Part shown: positions 17,146-26,393 of the stretch, piece by piece
Numbering within the stretch: the stretch's first letter is position 1
Layout: each line of letters starts with the position of its first letter
Assembly: GCA_964445765.1 (NCBI GenBank)
Contig: CAYULD010000003.1
Location: 186,001 to 250,000 of the forward strand
Length of the DNA: 64,000 nucleotides
Reading direction: 5' to 3'
From: JANPLD01 sp964445765
GTDB lineage: Bacteria; Pseudomonadota; Alphaproteobacteria; Rickettsiales; UBA8987
Position numbers and translations under genes: made by a program
Notes under the pieces: generated by a model
What the model was told of the DNA's origin: nothing
The model's input: the letters and a program-made list of their open reading frames with translations, nothing else
Database searches by the model: none

Positions 17146-17999
17146 ATTATTTTACTATATTAACAAGGGGTAGAACAGGCTCAACTGCTGTTATTGATTA
17201 TCTCAACAGGGTTCCTAATGTTGCGTGCTATCAAGAATTATTCAAATATAGCCCCGGATTAAAACAAGAAATTAAAGATATTATAAATTCTGAGCTAGGT
17301 GTTTCAGGAAAAGTAAATTTTGAAACAAAAGTTATAGATAAACAACCCTTAGATTATGATTTTTACTCAAACTATTTTGGCAAAGATATTACTAAATATC
17401 TAGATTATCTAATGGAGTATTCTAATAGAAAAAAATTGTTTTTTGTAAAAAATAATAAAAATTTTATAGGTTTTAAGTTATTATTTAATCATTTAGAGCA
17501 TTTTTCTAACTCAGAAAATTTATTGCAAATTTTAGTTAATAATGGATGTAAATTTTTAATTCTTAGAAGAAAAAACCCTCTTAAAGAAGCATTATCTGGT
17601 GTGATTGCTAGTAATAGGGGAACATTTAACATTAATAAAAAAACTGAAAAAGAAAAATTTAATAATTTTAAGAAAAATATATTTAATAAAAAAATAAAAA
17701 TATCTTCTAAACAAGTTGCTGATGAAGTAGCTTACATTGAATATAATTATCCAATATTTGAAAAGATTTTATTGGATTCATCAGCGTCATATAAATATAT
17801 ATATTATGAAGATCTTCTATATAATAAAGATAAATTTATAAGAGATGTATGCCATTTTATTGGTTGTGATAGCAAGTTTAATCTATTTGAAAACAACTAT
17901 GTAAAAATAACCCCTGATGATTTATCTAATATAATAGAAAATTATGATGAGTTTGTTAGAGAAATCAGGGAAGTTCATCAAATTGAATATGAATTATAA
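17142..17999 (+). CDS. Sulfotransferase family protein
   Basis: The 285-residue protein begins with the PAPS 5'-phosphosulfate loop FTILTRGRTGSTAVIDYL (4-21). The 3'-phosphate-binding Arg and Ser come later in LRRKNPLKEALSGVIASNRG, which together define the PAPS sulfotransferase fold. It resembles Stf0-like and LPS or Nod-factor type sulfotransferases. As last gene of the glycan operon it may sulfate the arabinose-containing glycan (inference). No PAPS-synthesis gene (cysD/N/C) is in the window. The 3' end overlaps the convergent GT2 gene by 6 bp. Confidence 0.75.
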   Translation: MNYFTILTRGRTGSTAVIDYLNRVPNVACYQELFKYSPGLKQEIKDIINSELGVSGKVNFETKVIDKQPLDYDFYSNYFGKDITKYLDYLMEYSNRKKLFFVKNNKNFIGFKLLFNHLEHFSNSENLLQILVNNGCKFLILRRKNPLKEALSGVIASNRGTFNINKKTEKEKFNNFKKNIFNKKIKISSKQVADEVAYIEYNYPIFEKILLDSSASYKYIYYEDLLYNKDKFIRDVCHFIGCDSKFNLFENNYVKITPDDLSNIIENYDEFVREIREVHQIEYEL

Positions 18000-18998
18000 A
18001 GTATTTTTTGAAAATATAGGTATATTCAAAAAATAAAATCTATTTTTCCCACCTTTCACAACACACTTAAATAAACTGATTCCGAAGAATTTTACAACTG
18101 TTTTTTGGAAGGTTTTTTTTATATGCAAAATTTTTATACCAAAAATTGAAATTATTTTTTCATAATCTTTATATTTTTTCCATAAATCTTCTTTACCAAA
18201 TTCAATCGCTTTTTGGTGCTCAAGCAAATAAGTTTGTTTTTTTGCTTCATTCATCCAGTCAAAATTATTAGAGGTGCTGGAATAATGTTTTCTATAATAA
18301 GTTATTGCATTATTATTAAACTTAAAATTACCAATTTTAGCAAGCTGTAAAACTAAAAACCAATCTTCTAATTTTGCGATTTCAGAATAGCCCCCAACTG
18401 CATCAAAAGCAGATTTTTTTATTAAAAAACCATTTGGAATATAATTCCCTTTTAATAGAGATTCATATGAGCCAAACTGAGGGGAGTTAAAATTTACATC
18501 CGGCCTTTTTGATAAAATTAACTCATCAAAACTAAATATTTTTGCGGAATTTTTATCATAAGTTTTTTGCTCTTTTTCTTTTAGATAAAAAATTTTATTA
18601 TTTTCATCTACGAAATAATTTTTGCCAACCGCTAAAACAAGATTTTCATCTTCTTCAAAAGTTTTAACTAAAATTTCTATGGTATTATTTTCAATAAAAT
18701 CATCAGAGGCAATTGGGAATAAATAGAAGCCATTAATATATTGTTTTGCCTTACATAAACTTTTTTGTAAGCCAAGATTTGCTTCATTTTTAATGAATTT
18801 TACGAAGATATTTTTCTCAGTAAAATTTGGTAAGAAATTTTCAATTTCTAAAGCGGTATTATCAGTTGAAAAATCATCAATAATAATAAGCTCTAAATTT
18901 TTATAAGTTTGATTTAATATAGATTGCAAACAAGTTTTAATATAATTCTGATGATTATATGATGGTATTAAAACGCTAACAAGTTTGCTTTCAAGCAT
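17994..18998 (-). CDS. Family 2 glycosyltransferase
   Basis: The 334-residue GT-A enzyme starts LVSVLIPSYNHQNYIKTCLQ. Asp41-Asp42 lie in ELIIIDDFSTDNT for nucleotide binding, and the DxD-like motif ASDDF is at 97-101. The acceptor-side segment NYIPNGFLIKKSAFDAVGGY is also typical. It probably transfers a sugar during O-antigen or surface-glycan assembly. It faces the glycan operon and lies 24 bp downstream of mnmG on the same strand, so it may be read from the mnmG promoter. Confidence 0.85.
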   Translation of the reverse strand: MLESKLVSVLIPSYNHQNYIKTCLQSILNQTYKNLELIIIDDFSTDNTALEIENFLPNFTEKNIFVKFIKNEANLGLQKSLCKAKQYINGFYLFPIASDDFIENNTIEILVKTFEEDENLVLAVGKNYFVDENNKIFYLKEKEQKTYDKNSAKIFSFDELILSKRPDVNFNSPQFGSYESLLKGNYIPNGFLIKKSAFDAVGGYSEIAKLEDWFLVLQLAKIGNFKFNNNAITYYRKHYSSTSNNFDWMNEAKKQTYLLEHQKAIEFGKEDLWKKYKDYEKIISIFGIKILHIKKTFQKTVVKFFGISLFKCVVKGGKNRFYFLNIPIFSKNTL

Positions 18999-19022
18999 AG
19001 TAAATAATATTTGAAAGCCTAT

Positions 19023-20915
19023 TTAAGCGACTTTTCTTTCTTTTTCTAGTTTTTTTAGATAAACCATAATAGCCGCAGTTGCAGCAGGTGTTATGCCCGG
19101 TATTCTGCCAGCAGCACCTAGTGTAGCAGGGCGAATACGATTTAATTTTTCTCTCACCTCATTTGATAAACTATCAACTTCAAAAAAGTTAATTTCAGTT
19201 GGAATTTTAACTGATTCATCTTTACGAAATTGCTTTATTTCTGCCTCTTGCCTTTCTAAATAGCCGGTATAAAGGGCTTGGATTTCAATTTGTTCAATTA
19301 CATCTTTTGAAAAACCAGAAAGTGAATTTGCATAAATATTTTTAAGAATTTCAAAAGTAACATTTGGCAAAGAGAGTAATTGAATTAAATTTCTGCGAAC
19401 GCCATCTTGATTAATTTTTATACCAAGTTTTTCAACTTCAACTGGGGTTAGTTGAATTGCCTCCATCTCAGATTTTAACTTGTTTAAGTTATTTAGTTTT
19501 TGGCTAAAAATTTGCGTTCTTTTTGCCCCAGCAAAATTTCGCTCAATCGCTTTTGGCGTTAGTCTTAAATCAGCATTATCAGCCCTCATAATAAGGCGAT
19601 ATTCCGCACGAGAAGTGAACATTCTATAAGGCTCAGAAGTGCCAAGCGTGATTAAATCATCAATTAAAACCCCAATATAGGCTTCACTTCTATCAAGTGT
19701 GAATTCTTCCCTTTTTAGAGCTTTGAAGCCAGCATTTAAGCCAGCAATAAGCCCTTGTGCACCGGCTTCTTCATAGCCTGTAGTGCCGTTAATTTGCCCT
19801 GCTAAAAATAAGCCATTTATTTTCTTAGTTTCAAGCGTGTTTTTCAGCTCTCTTGGGTCAATATAATCATATTCAATCGCATAGCCATATTGGGTTATTA
19901 CACAATTTTCCAAGCCTTTGATTGAATGGACATAGGCATCTTGCACATCACGAGGCAGAGAAGTTGAAATACCATTTGGATAAACTAAATCTGAATCAAG
20001 CCCTTCTGGTTCAAGAAAAATTTGGTGGCGTTCTTTATCACGAAAACGATTTATTTTATCTTCAATAGATGGGCAATATCTTGGCCCTACGCCTTTTATT
20101 TCACCTGAATACATTGCTGATTTATGAATATTATCTGCAATTATTTGATGGGTTTTTTCATTGGTGTAAGTTATTGAGCAATGAATTTGCGGAACTTCAA
20201 CCTTATCAGTTAAATATGAAAATGGATTTGGAATAGCATCACCAATTTGAGGCTCTAAAACGGAATAATCAATTGATGATTTCAAAATTCTAGGCGGGGT
20301 GCCAGTTTTTAATCTACCAAGTTGAAAGCCTATTTTTTCAAGAGTTTCTGATAGTTTTATAGATGGCTTTTCGGCTTTTTTATCTTCACCATAACGCCCT
20401 GCTGGGGTTTTTTCATCACCAATGTGAATTAAGCCTCGCAAGAAAGTTCCAGTTGTTAAAACCACTGAATCACACTCAAATTTTGAGCCATTTTCTGTAA
20501 TTACTGCTTTAACTTTTTCATTTTCAATTTCAATATCATCAACGCCATCTGCAAATACATCAAGATTTTCATAATTGAGAATAACTTGTTGCATTGCTTG
20601 TTTGTAGAGTTTTCTATCCGCCTGTGCGCGAGGGCCCCATACCGCTGGGCCTTTAGATGCATTGAGTGTTTTATAGTGAATACCTGCTTTATCAGTAACT
20701 TCCGCCATCACGCCGCCAAGTGCATCAATTTCTTTAACTAAAGTTCCTTTAGCAACGCCACCAATAGCTGGGTTACAGCTCATCTGCCCTATAGTTTCAA
20801 TCTTATGAGTAATAAGTAAGGTTTTTGCCCCTGTCCGTGCGGAAGCAGTTGCGGCTTCACAGCCAGCATGCCCCCCACCAATAACCACAACATCATATTT
20901 ATTTTTATAGTTCAT
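19023..20915 (-). CDS. mnmG: tRNA uridine-5-carboxymethylaminomethyl modification enzyme MnmG (GidA)
   Basis: The 630-residue FAD enzyme starts YDVVVIGGGHAGCEAA, with the dinucleotide motif GGGHAG at 13-18. GQMSCNPAIGGVAKGTLVKE, GRYGEDKK and TSRAEYRL are all MnmG signatures. A C-terminal helical domain ends IPGITPAATAAIMVYL and binds MnmE. With MnmE it modifies wobble uridine 34 of certain tRNAs. The usual partners mnmE and rsmG are not adjacent. The length is standard and nothing appears broken. Confidence 0.97.
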   Translation of the reverse strand: MNYKNKYDVVVIGGGHAGCEAATASARTGAKTLLITHKIETIGQMSCNPAIGGVAKGTLVKEIDALGGVMAEVTDKAGIHYKTLNASKGPAVWGPRAQADRKLYKQAMQQVILNYENLDVFADGVDDIEIENEKVKAVITENGSKFECDSVVLTTGTFLRGLIHIGDEKTPAGRYGEDKKAEKPSIKLSETLEKIGFQLGRLKTGTPPRILKSSIDYSVLEPQIGDAIPNPFSYLTDKVEVPQIHCSITYTNEKTHQIIADNIHKSAMYSGEIKGVGPRYCPSIEDKINRFRDKERHQIFLEPEGLDSDLVYPNGISTSLPRDVQDAYVHSIKGLENCVITQYGYAIEYDYIDPRELKNTLETKKINGLFLAGQINGTTGYEEAGAQGLIAGLNAGFKALKREEFTLDRSEAYIGVLIDDLITLGTSEPYRMFTSRAEYRLIMRADNADLRLTPKAIERNFAGAKRTQIFSQKLNNLNKLKSEMEAIQLTPVEVEKLGIKINQDGVRRNLIQLLSLPNVTFEILKNIYANSLSGFSKDVIEQIEIQALYTGYLERQEAEIKQFRKDESVKIPTEINFFEVDSLSNEVREKLNRIRPATLGAAGRIPGITPAATAAIMVYLKKLEKERKVA

Positions 20916-21260
20916 AACAAAATAAATCTCGCGTAATATAAAAATTATGAGGGGTGTTTATACCAAAATCTGCCAAAAATCAAGGCTAAAGCTGAGTATT
21001 TACTTGTTACTGAATGCGATACATTATGGTTAATAAGCTATTGAAGAAGTATAAACGCATTATTCCTCCCCTGCTAGCGGGGGAGGTTAGGTGGGGGTGT
21101 GGTTAAGATTGGCTATGAAAAAAGATTTTACCTCTTTTCACCCCCCTCTAACTCCCCCCGCAAGCAGGGGGAGAACTAAAGCGTAAAATCAACTGGTTAG
21201 CATCTATAATGTATCAGCCTATTGTTACTGGGGATATTATAAGCTAATTAATAATGGTTT
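20916..21260. repeat. Gap holding a large C/G-rich inverted repeat
   Basis: The 345-bp gap between mnmG and the Mrr gene holds one imperfect inverted repeat. The left arm (21066-21099) begins CTCCCCTGCTAGCGGGGGAG, the right arm (21139-21173) ends CCCCGCAAGCAGGGGGAG, and the loop is about 39 bases. Each arm is itself a small hairpin. The same unit occurs singly at about 45162, 48091, 50610 and 58716. The rest has no gene or RNA I can recognise, apart from a 10-bp inverted match GATACATTAT/ATAATGTATC (near 21020 and 21208). Confidence 0.75.
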
Positions 21261-22130
21261 TTAAGCTAATTTATAAATATATATTGTTTGTTTCTCGCAT
21301 AAAACTTGGTATTTTTTACAGAGCTTAATTAAATCTTGATGATTAATTAGAGCAATTTTACCATCTTTATAATTCTGAGCTTCTTCTTTGGATTTTTGGC
21401 TAAAATCTGAAGTTGTTATAAAAACTCCTTTGTTCTCTCTAACATTATACAAAAATTCTTTCATATCCTTTGGTTGGATTGTTCCACTATCCCATTTTTT
21501 AGCTTGAATATAAATCTTTCCTTTTATACCTAATTCATCCTCATAAATTTCTCCATCAATTCCACCATCCCCAACTCTAATTTTCCTCTTTGAAGCAACT
21601 CCATATCCCATTCTTTCAAGTAAATTCGCACATAAATCTTCAAATTCTTGCCATGATAATTGTTTAATTTTATTTAGAAGAGCGGTATCAAATTCATTTT
21701 CTACTTTATCTAGTTCATCTTCTAAATCAAAGCTCGCTATATTCTCGTTTTCATCACTAAAATTATCTGATTTATTTTTTATAACTCTCCAATTATTTTC
21801 AAAATTTTGTGAGTTTTCTTGTAAATACTTTGTAGTAATAGAAATTTTATTTTCTTTAGCCTTTTTTAACTCTTGCTTTCCTAAATCGGTAATTTTATAA
21901 ATTGCTCTTCTCTCTGTTAATTCTATATATTCGGCCTTAGTTAAATAAGTAAAAGCCCAGCCTAATCTGTTTTCAAACTGATTAACCCCTGAGCTAATTT
22001 TTAATGCTTTTTCCTCAGGACTTAGATTAAAATTATTTATTAAAATCTCACTTGCAGATTTTCTGCTATGATTAGATTCTGATAGTAATTCTAACAATGG
22101 CATCAATAAATCTTGGTAGGTTGGCATCAT
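21261..22130 (-). CDS. Mrr-like restriction endonuclease
   Basis: The 289-residue protein has an N-terminal winged-helix Mrr_N domain (about 1-95: PTYQDLLMPLLELLSE, GWAFTYLTKAEYIE, YKITDLGKQ). The C-terminal Mrr catalytic domain (about 155-289) has the PD-(D/E)xK-type pattern GDGGIDG (187-193, Asp192) and IYIQAKKW (Gln209, Lys211). Mrr enzymes cut DNA carrying foreign methylation, so this is a stand-alone type IV defence gene. No methyltransferase is beside it. The start is the first of two tandem ATG codons. It is separated from apaG by 26 bp. Confidence 0.88.
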   Translation of the reverse strand: MMPTYQDLLMPLLELLSESNHSRKSASEILINNFNLSPEEKALKISSGVNQFENRLGWAFTYLTKAEYIELTERRAIYKITDLGKQELKKAKENKISITTKYLQENSQNFENNWRVIKNKSDNFSDENENIASFDLEDELDKVENEFDTALLNKIKQLSWQEFEDLCANLLERMGYGVASKRKIRVGDGGIDGEIYEDELGIKGKIYIQAKKWDSGTIQPKDMKEFLYNVRENKGVFITTSDFSQKSKEEAQNYKDGKIALINHQDLIKLCKKYQVLCEKQTIYIYKLA

Positions 22131-22156
22131 ATAAAAATACTTATTTGTTTTTTAAT

Positions 22157-22561
22157 TCAATTCGGCATTCTAAGTTGTTCGGTGCTATCAAGGGAAAACA
22201 CAGGTATGAGAGCCTTTTTAAGGGTGTTATCAGTAGTTTTGAATTCATAATGGCCGTGCATCAACCCAGATGGTGTTGTAAGTGATACAGAGCTTGCATA
22301 ATCAAACTTGCTTTTAGGCTCAATAACAGGTTGAAGGCCAACAACGCCGTGGCCATTAACTTCTTGCACTAAACCTTTGCCATCTGTTATGTGCCAATAT
22401 CTAGTAATTAGTTGAACGGCTTCACTTCCTTTATTTTCAATTTTGATGTGATAAGCCCATACATAATGGTTATCAATAGGTGAAGATTCAAGCTCAAGAT
22501 ATTCCGGCTTGACATTAACCACAATATTTTCAGTTTGTAAGGTGTAAGAATAATTTGCCAC
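22157..22561 (-). CDS. apaG: ApaG family protein
   Basis: The protein (134 residues from a GTG at 22561) is ApaG, a small FnIII-like domain known in bacteria and at the C-terminus of some F-box proteins, whose biochemical role is unsettled. Matches are PEYLELESSPIDNHYVWAYH, ITRYWHITDGKG, GVVGLQPVI and LTTPSGLMHGHYEF. The frame stays open upstream to a TTG at 22603, but the GTG aligns with the normal N-terminus (VxPxYLExxS at about residue 18). There is no ATG candidate and no clear Shine-Dalgarno at either. It diverges from the yejF-like gene. Confidence 0.85.
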   Translation of the reverse strand: MANYSYTLQTENIVVNVKPEYLELESSPIDNHYVWAYHIKIENKGSEAVQLITRYWHITDGKGLVQEVNGHGVVGLQPVIEPKSKFDYASSVSLTTPSGLMHGHYEFKTTDNTLKKALIPVFSLDSTEQLRMPN

Positions 22562-22632
22562 TTGTATAAATTTTTTTAGTAAGTAATTTTTGACACATAA
22601 CAAATTTTATAAAACTTTGCTAGCTATAGAAT

Positions 22633-24255
22633 ATGAAAATACTAGAAGTAAATAATTTAACAATAAAATCTAGCAATAATATTTTAGTTGATAATGTAAA
22701 TTTTGCAATCAACAAAGGTGAAGTTTTTGCATTAGTTGGGCAGAGTGGCAGTGGAAAATCCCTTACCGCTAATTCGGTTTTGGGTTTAACAAAGTTTTTG
22801 GGTAATTTTGAAATTTCTGGCAGTATTCATTTTACTGATAATCAAAATGAAACTGATAATCTGCTTGAGCTTCCAGAATCAGAAATTAGAACAATTAGGG
22901 GTGATAAAATCTCAATGATTTTTCAAGACCCCATGACAAGCCTTAACCCACTTCATAGAATTGGCAAACAACTTGAAGAGGCGATAGAGCTTCACCAGAA
23001 AATCGGTAAAAGAAAGCTCCAAAAAAGAATAGAGCATTTGTTAGATGATGTTGAGCTTTCAATTCTAAAAGATAGGCTTGATGCCTTTCCGCACGAATTA
23101 TCAGGCGGGCAAAGGCAAAGAATTATGATAGCAATGGCTTTAGCCAATAACCCCAATTTACTTATCGCTGATGAGCCAACCACCGCACTTGATGTTACGG
23201 TGCAAAAAGAGATTTTGGAATTATTAAAGAAGCTGAAAAAAGAAAAATCCCTCTCAATTCTTCTAATAACTCACGATTTAACAGTGGTTGCAAATATCGC
23301 TGATAGAATTGCCGTTATGCACAAGGGCAGAATTGTAGAGCAGGGGGAAGCCAAGCAGATTCTTGAAAGCCCAGTTGATGATTATACCAAAAAATTAATG
23401 GCATCAGTTCCTAGTGGCAGCCCAAAACCTATTCCAGAGCCTATGCAAGAGGTTTTATCGGTAAATAAATTTTATATAAAATATGGTATTGGTAAATCAA
23501 TTTTTGGTGTAACAAATAAATATTTTAAGGCATTAAAAAACTTTGAGTTAAACCTTTATAAAGGGCAAACTATTGCAGTTGTTGGCGAGAGTGGCAGTGG
23601 TAAATCTTCCTTTGCTAAAGGGGTGCTAAAATTAGTGCCATCTAAAGGTAAAATATTTCTCAAGCATAAAAATATTTCAAGATTACCAGAATTTTTATTC
23701 AGACCATTTAGAAGAAAGCTCCAAGTTGTTTTTCAAGATCCCTATTCAAGCCTAAACCCTAGAATGACTATTGCAGATATTATTAAAGAGGGCGTAATAG
23801 CACATCGCAAGCATTTTAAGTATCATAATCATATCAATATTTCTGAAGATGAGCTTAATGAATATATTGGAGAGATGATTGAAAAAATGAACCTGCCTAA
23901 ATCATACTTAACCAGATACCCCCATCAATTATCAGGTGGTGAAAAGCAAAGGGTTTGCATTGCAAGGGCGTTAATTCTAAACCCTGATATAATAGTTCTT
24001 GATGAGCCAACCAGTGCCTTAGATTTAATAAACCAAGCGGAAATATTAAATATTTTGAAAAATTTGCAATCTGAGCATAAAATTTCTTATATATTTATAA
24101 GCCACGATTTAAGAGTGGTTAGAAGCCTTAGCCATTATGTTATAGTTCTAAAGAATGGCAAAATTATTGAGCAAGGCGAAACTGAAAAAATTTTCACTAA
24201 TCCAGAAAATGATTACACCAAAAACCTTATTCAAAGTGCTTACCTAGTTGCCTAA
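22633..24255 (+). CDS. yejF: YejF-like peptide ABC transporter, double ATPase subunit
   Basis: The 540-residue protein has two fused ABC ATPase domains. The first has Walker A GQSGSGKS (36-43), signature LSGGQRQR and Walker B NLLIADEPT. The second has GESGSGKS, LSGGEKQR and DIIVLDEPT. This tandem layout and the AVMHKGRIVEQGE segment match YejF of the YejABEF oligopeptide/microcin C importer. The membrane and binding subunits (yejA, B, E) are not adjacent, so they must lie elsewhere or the gene is an orphan. It starts 71 bp from apaG, divergently. Confidence 0.85.
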   Translation: MKILEVNNLTIKSSNNILVDNVNFAINKGEVFALVGQSGSGKSLTANSVLGLTKFLGNFEISGSIHFTDNQNETDNLLELPESEIRTIRGDKISMIFQDPMTSLNPLHRIGKQLEEAIELHQKIGKRKLQKRIEHLLDDVELSILKDRLDAFPHELSGGQRQRIMIAMALANNPNLLIADEPTTALDVTVQKEILELLKKLKKEKSLSILLITHDLTVVANIADRIAVMHKGRIVEQGEAKQILESPVDDYTKKLMASVPSGSPKPIPEPMQEVLSVNKFYIKYGIGKSIFGVTNKYFKALKNFELNLYKGQTIAVVGESGSGKSSFAKGVLKLVPSKGKIFLKHKNISRLPEFLFRPFRRKLQVVFQDPYSSLNPRMTIADIIKEGVIAHRKHFKYHNHINISEDELNEYIGEMIEKMNLPKSYLTRYPHQLSGGEKQRVCIARALILNPDIIVLDEPTSALDLINQAEILNILKNLQSEHKISYIFISHDLRVVRSLSHYVIVLKNGKIIEQGETEKIFTNPENDYTKNLIQSAYLVA

Positions 24256-24335
24256 AAATTATTGTAATAATTTGACGAAACTATCTAATAATGTTAAGAA
24301 AAAAGAAGATATATATAAAATTTTCTTCTTTCCTT

Positions 24336-25655
24336 ATGTTTTCACTTCTCATTAAAAACGGCACAATAGTTAATGCAAATGGCAGGCAAAAAGCCGATAT
24401 TGCTGTTAAAGATGGCAAAATTTCTGCCATTGGTTTTTTTCCAGAATCGCAAGCTGATAAAGTTATTAATGCTGAAAATTTATTTGTGCTGCCGGGGCTT
24501 GTGGATACGCAAGTGCATATGCGAGAGCCGGGCTTAGAATATAAAGAAGATCTTGAAGCTGGCACAAGGGGTGCGGTTTTGGGTGGTCTTACTGGTGTTT
24601 TTGAAATGCCAAATACAAACCCTTCAACCACTACGAGAGAAGCATTAGAAGATAAATTGCAAAGAATGGAAGGCAGAAGTTGGTGCAATTATGCGTTCTA
24701 TATTGGTGGCACGCCTGAAGCAAATGTTAATTGGCATGAGCTTGAGACACTGCCCGGCTGTTGCGGTATAAAAATATTTATGGGTGCTTCAACTGGTAAC
24801 TTGCTTGTTGAAGAAGATGAGGCGATAAGAAATATCTTAAAGAAATCTAAAAGGCGTTCAGCAATTCATTCCGAGGATAATTTTCGCTTAAAGGATAGAA
24901 AATATATTGCAGAAGAAATGGCTCACCCTAGAGCTCACCCAATTTGGAGGGATAAGGAATCCGCAATTATTGCAACTAATCGCTTGATAAGAATTGCTCG
25001 TGAAACTGGTGCAAAAGTGCATGTTCTTCACATCTCAACCGCTGAAGAAATGGAATTTTTATCAAAGAATAAAGATGTTGCAACTGTTGAAATTCTTCCT
25101 CAATTTTTATATTTTTCTGATGAAGATTATGAAACATTAGGCTCTAGAATTCAGATGAATCCGCCGATTCGTGATAAAGAAAATCGTAAAAAATTATGGC
25201 AAGCAGTTCAAACTGGTATAGTTGATGCAATTGGCTCAGATCACGCCCCGCATACTTTGCAAGAAAAAGCAAAACCTTATCCGCAAAGCCCTTCTGGAAT
25301 GCCGGGGGTTCAAACTATAGTTCCTTTAATGCTAAATTTTGTTAATGAAGGCTATATTTCTTTAGAAAAATTAGTGCAAACAATGGCTGGCTGTTTAGAG
25401 CCTATTTGGGGTGTAAAAAATAAAGGTAAAGTTGCCACTGGTTATGATGCTGATTTTACTATCGTTGATATGAATAAAGAAATTCTAATTCGTGATGAAG
25501 ATATGGCTAATAAAAGTGGCTGGACACCCTATCACGGCAGAACTTTCAAGGGGGCTCCAACGCACACAATTATTGGCGGTAATATTATAATGGAAAACGG
25601 CAAATTAAATAAAGAAAATCAAGGTAAGGTCAAAATGTTTGAGTTTAATGTTTAG
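24336..25655 (+). CDS. pyrC: Dihydroorotase (class I, alphaproteobacterial PyrC type)
   Basis: The amidohydrolase (439 residues from the ATG at 24336) cyclises carbamoyl-aspartate in pyrimidine synthesis. It shows IKNGTIVNANG, the metal-site segment LPGLVDTQVHMREPG, FEMPNTNPS, KIFMGAS (carboxylated Lys), IHSED, HVLHIST and GSDHAPH. The usual first HxH reads Gln-Val-His here, as I recall for a clade of alphaproteobacterial dihydroorotases. An upstream in-frame ATG at 24291 adds 15 residues without family similarity, so the later start is preferred. No clear Shine-Dalgarno precedes either. Confidence 0.9.
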   Translation: MFSLLIKNGTIVNANGRQKADIAVKDGKISAIGFFPESQADKVINAENLFVLPGLVDTQVHMREPGLEYKEDLEAGTRGAVLGGLTGVFEMPNTNPSTTTREALEDKLQRMEGRSWCNYAFYIGGTPEANVNWHELETLPGCCGIKIFMGASTGNLLVEEDEAIRNILKKSKRRSAIHSEDNFRLKDRKYIAEEMAHPRAHPIWRDKESAIIATNRLIRIARETGAKVHVLHISTAEEMEFLSKNKDVATVEILPQFLYFSDEDYETLGSRIQMNPPIRDKENRKKLWQAVQTGIVDAIGSDHAPHTLQEKAKPYPQSPSGMPGVQTIVPLMLNFVNEGYISLEKLVQTMAGCLEPIWGVKNKGKVATGYDADFTIVDMNKEILIRDEDMANKSGWTPYHGRTFKGAPTHTIIGGNIIMENGKLNKENQGKVKMFEFNV

Positions 25656-25670
25656 AATTTTTTCTAAATT

Positions 25671-26393
25671 TTATTCAACTTCTAAAAACTTACTTGGTTG
25701 CAGGTTGCCTAAGTAAAATTCACCAAAAGAAATTCTTCTGAGTTTTGAAACAGTTAGATTAAAATTCTCGCAAATTTTTCTGATTTCCCGGTTTTTTCCT
25801 TCTTTTAGGGTAAATTTTATCCAATGATTTTTGCTATCTTTTGAAATTTTGATTGGTTCAATTTTAGCGGTATAAATTATAATTTCACCGGTTTTTTCAT
25901 CTTTAATTCTAAATTGACGGAATTCTTTTGAAAAGATTTTTCCAATTTTATCGCCATATAATTCGCCATAAACTTTGGCTTCATAAACTCTAATAATATT
26001 ATTAGAAGGGTGTTCATAAAATTGTTTAACCTCAGAATTATTTGTTAGCAAAAGTAGCCCTTCAGAATTTATATCTAACCTACCGATATAATGATAATTT
26101 TTGAAATCTATTGGTAATAAATCATAAATTGTTTTCCTGCCGAGTTCATCTTTTCTAGTGCAAACAACGCCTTTTGGTTTATGAAAAAGCCATAATCTTT
26201 TTTCTTCGTTATTGTTGGTAATTATTTGATTGTTAATTGAAATTTCATCTTCACTTGAAACAAATGTTGCAAATTCTGAAATAATTTTGCCATTAACCGA
26301 AACCTTGCCTTGCTCTATTAACTTTTCAGCCTCTCTGCGAGATGCATAGCCTAGTTGAGAAATATATTTTGCAATTCTAATTTTATTTTCCAC
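25671..26393 (-). CDS. RsuA/RluB-family rRNA pseudouridine synthase
   Basis: The 240-residue protein has an N-terminal S4 RNA-binding domain (IAKYISQLGYASRREAEKLI, about 7-26, then GKVSVNG) and a pseudouridine synthase domain. FHKPKGVVCT is the family opening, and GRLDINSEGLLLLTN holds the catalytic Asp107. It isomerises a uridine in rRNA; family members act on 16S U516 (RsuA) or 23S 2605 (RluB), and the exact target is not decided here. It converges with pyrC, 15 bp apart. Confidence 0.92.
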   Translation of the reverse strand: MENKIRIAKYISQLGYASRREAEKLIEQGKVSVNGKIISEFATFVSSEDEISINNQIITNNNEEKRLWLFHKPKGVVCTRKDELGRKTIYDLLPIDFKNYHYIGRLDINSEGLLLLTNNSEVKQFYEHPSNNIIRVYEAKVYGELYGDKIGKIFSKEFRQFRIKDEKTGEIIIYTAKIEPIKISKDSKNHWIKFTLKEGKNREIRKICENFNLTVSKLRRISFGEFYLGNLQPSKFLEVE

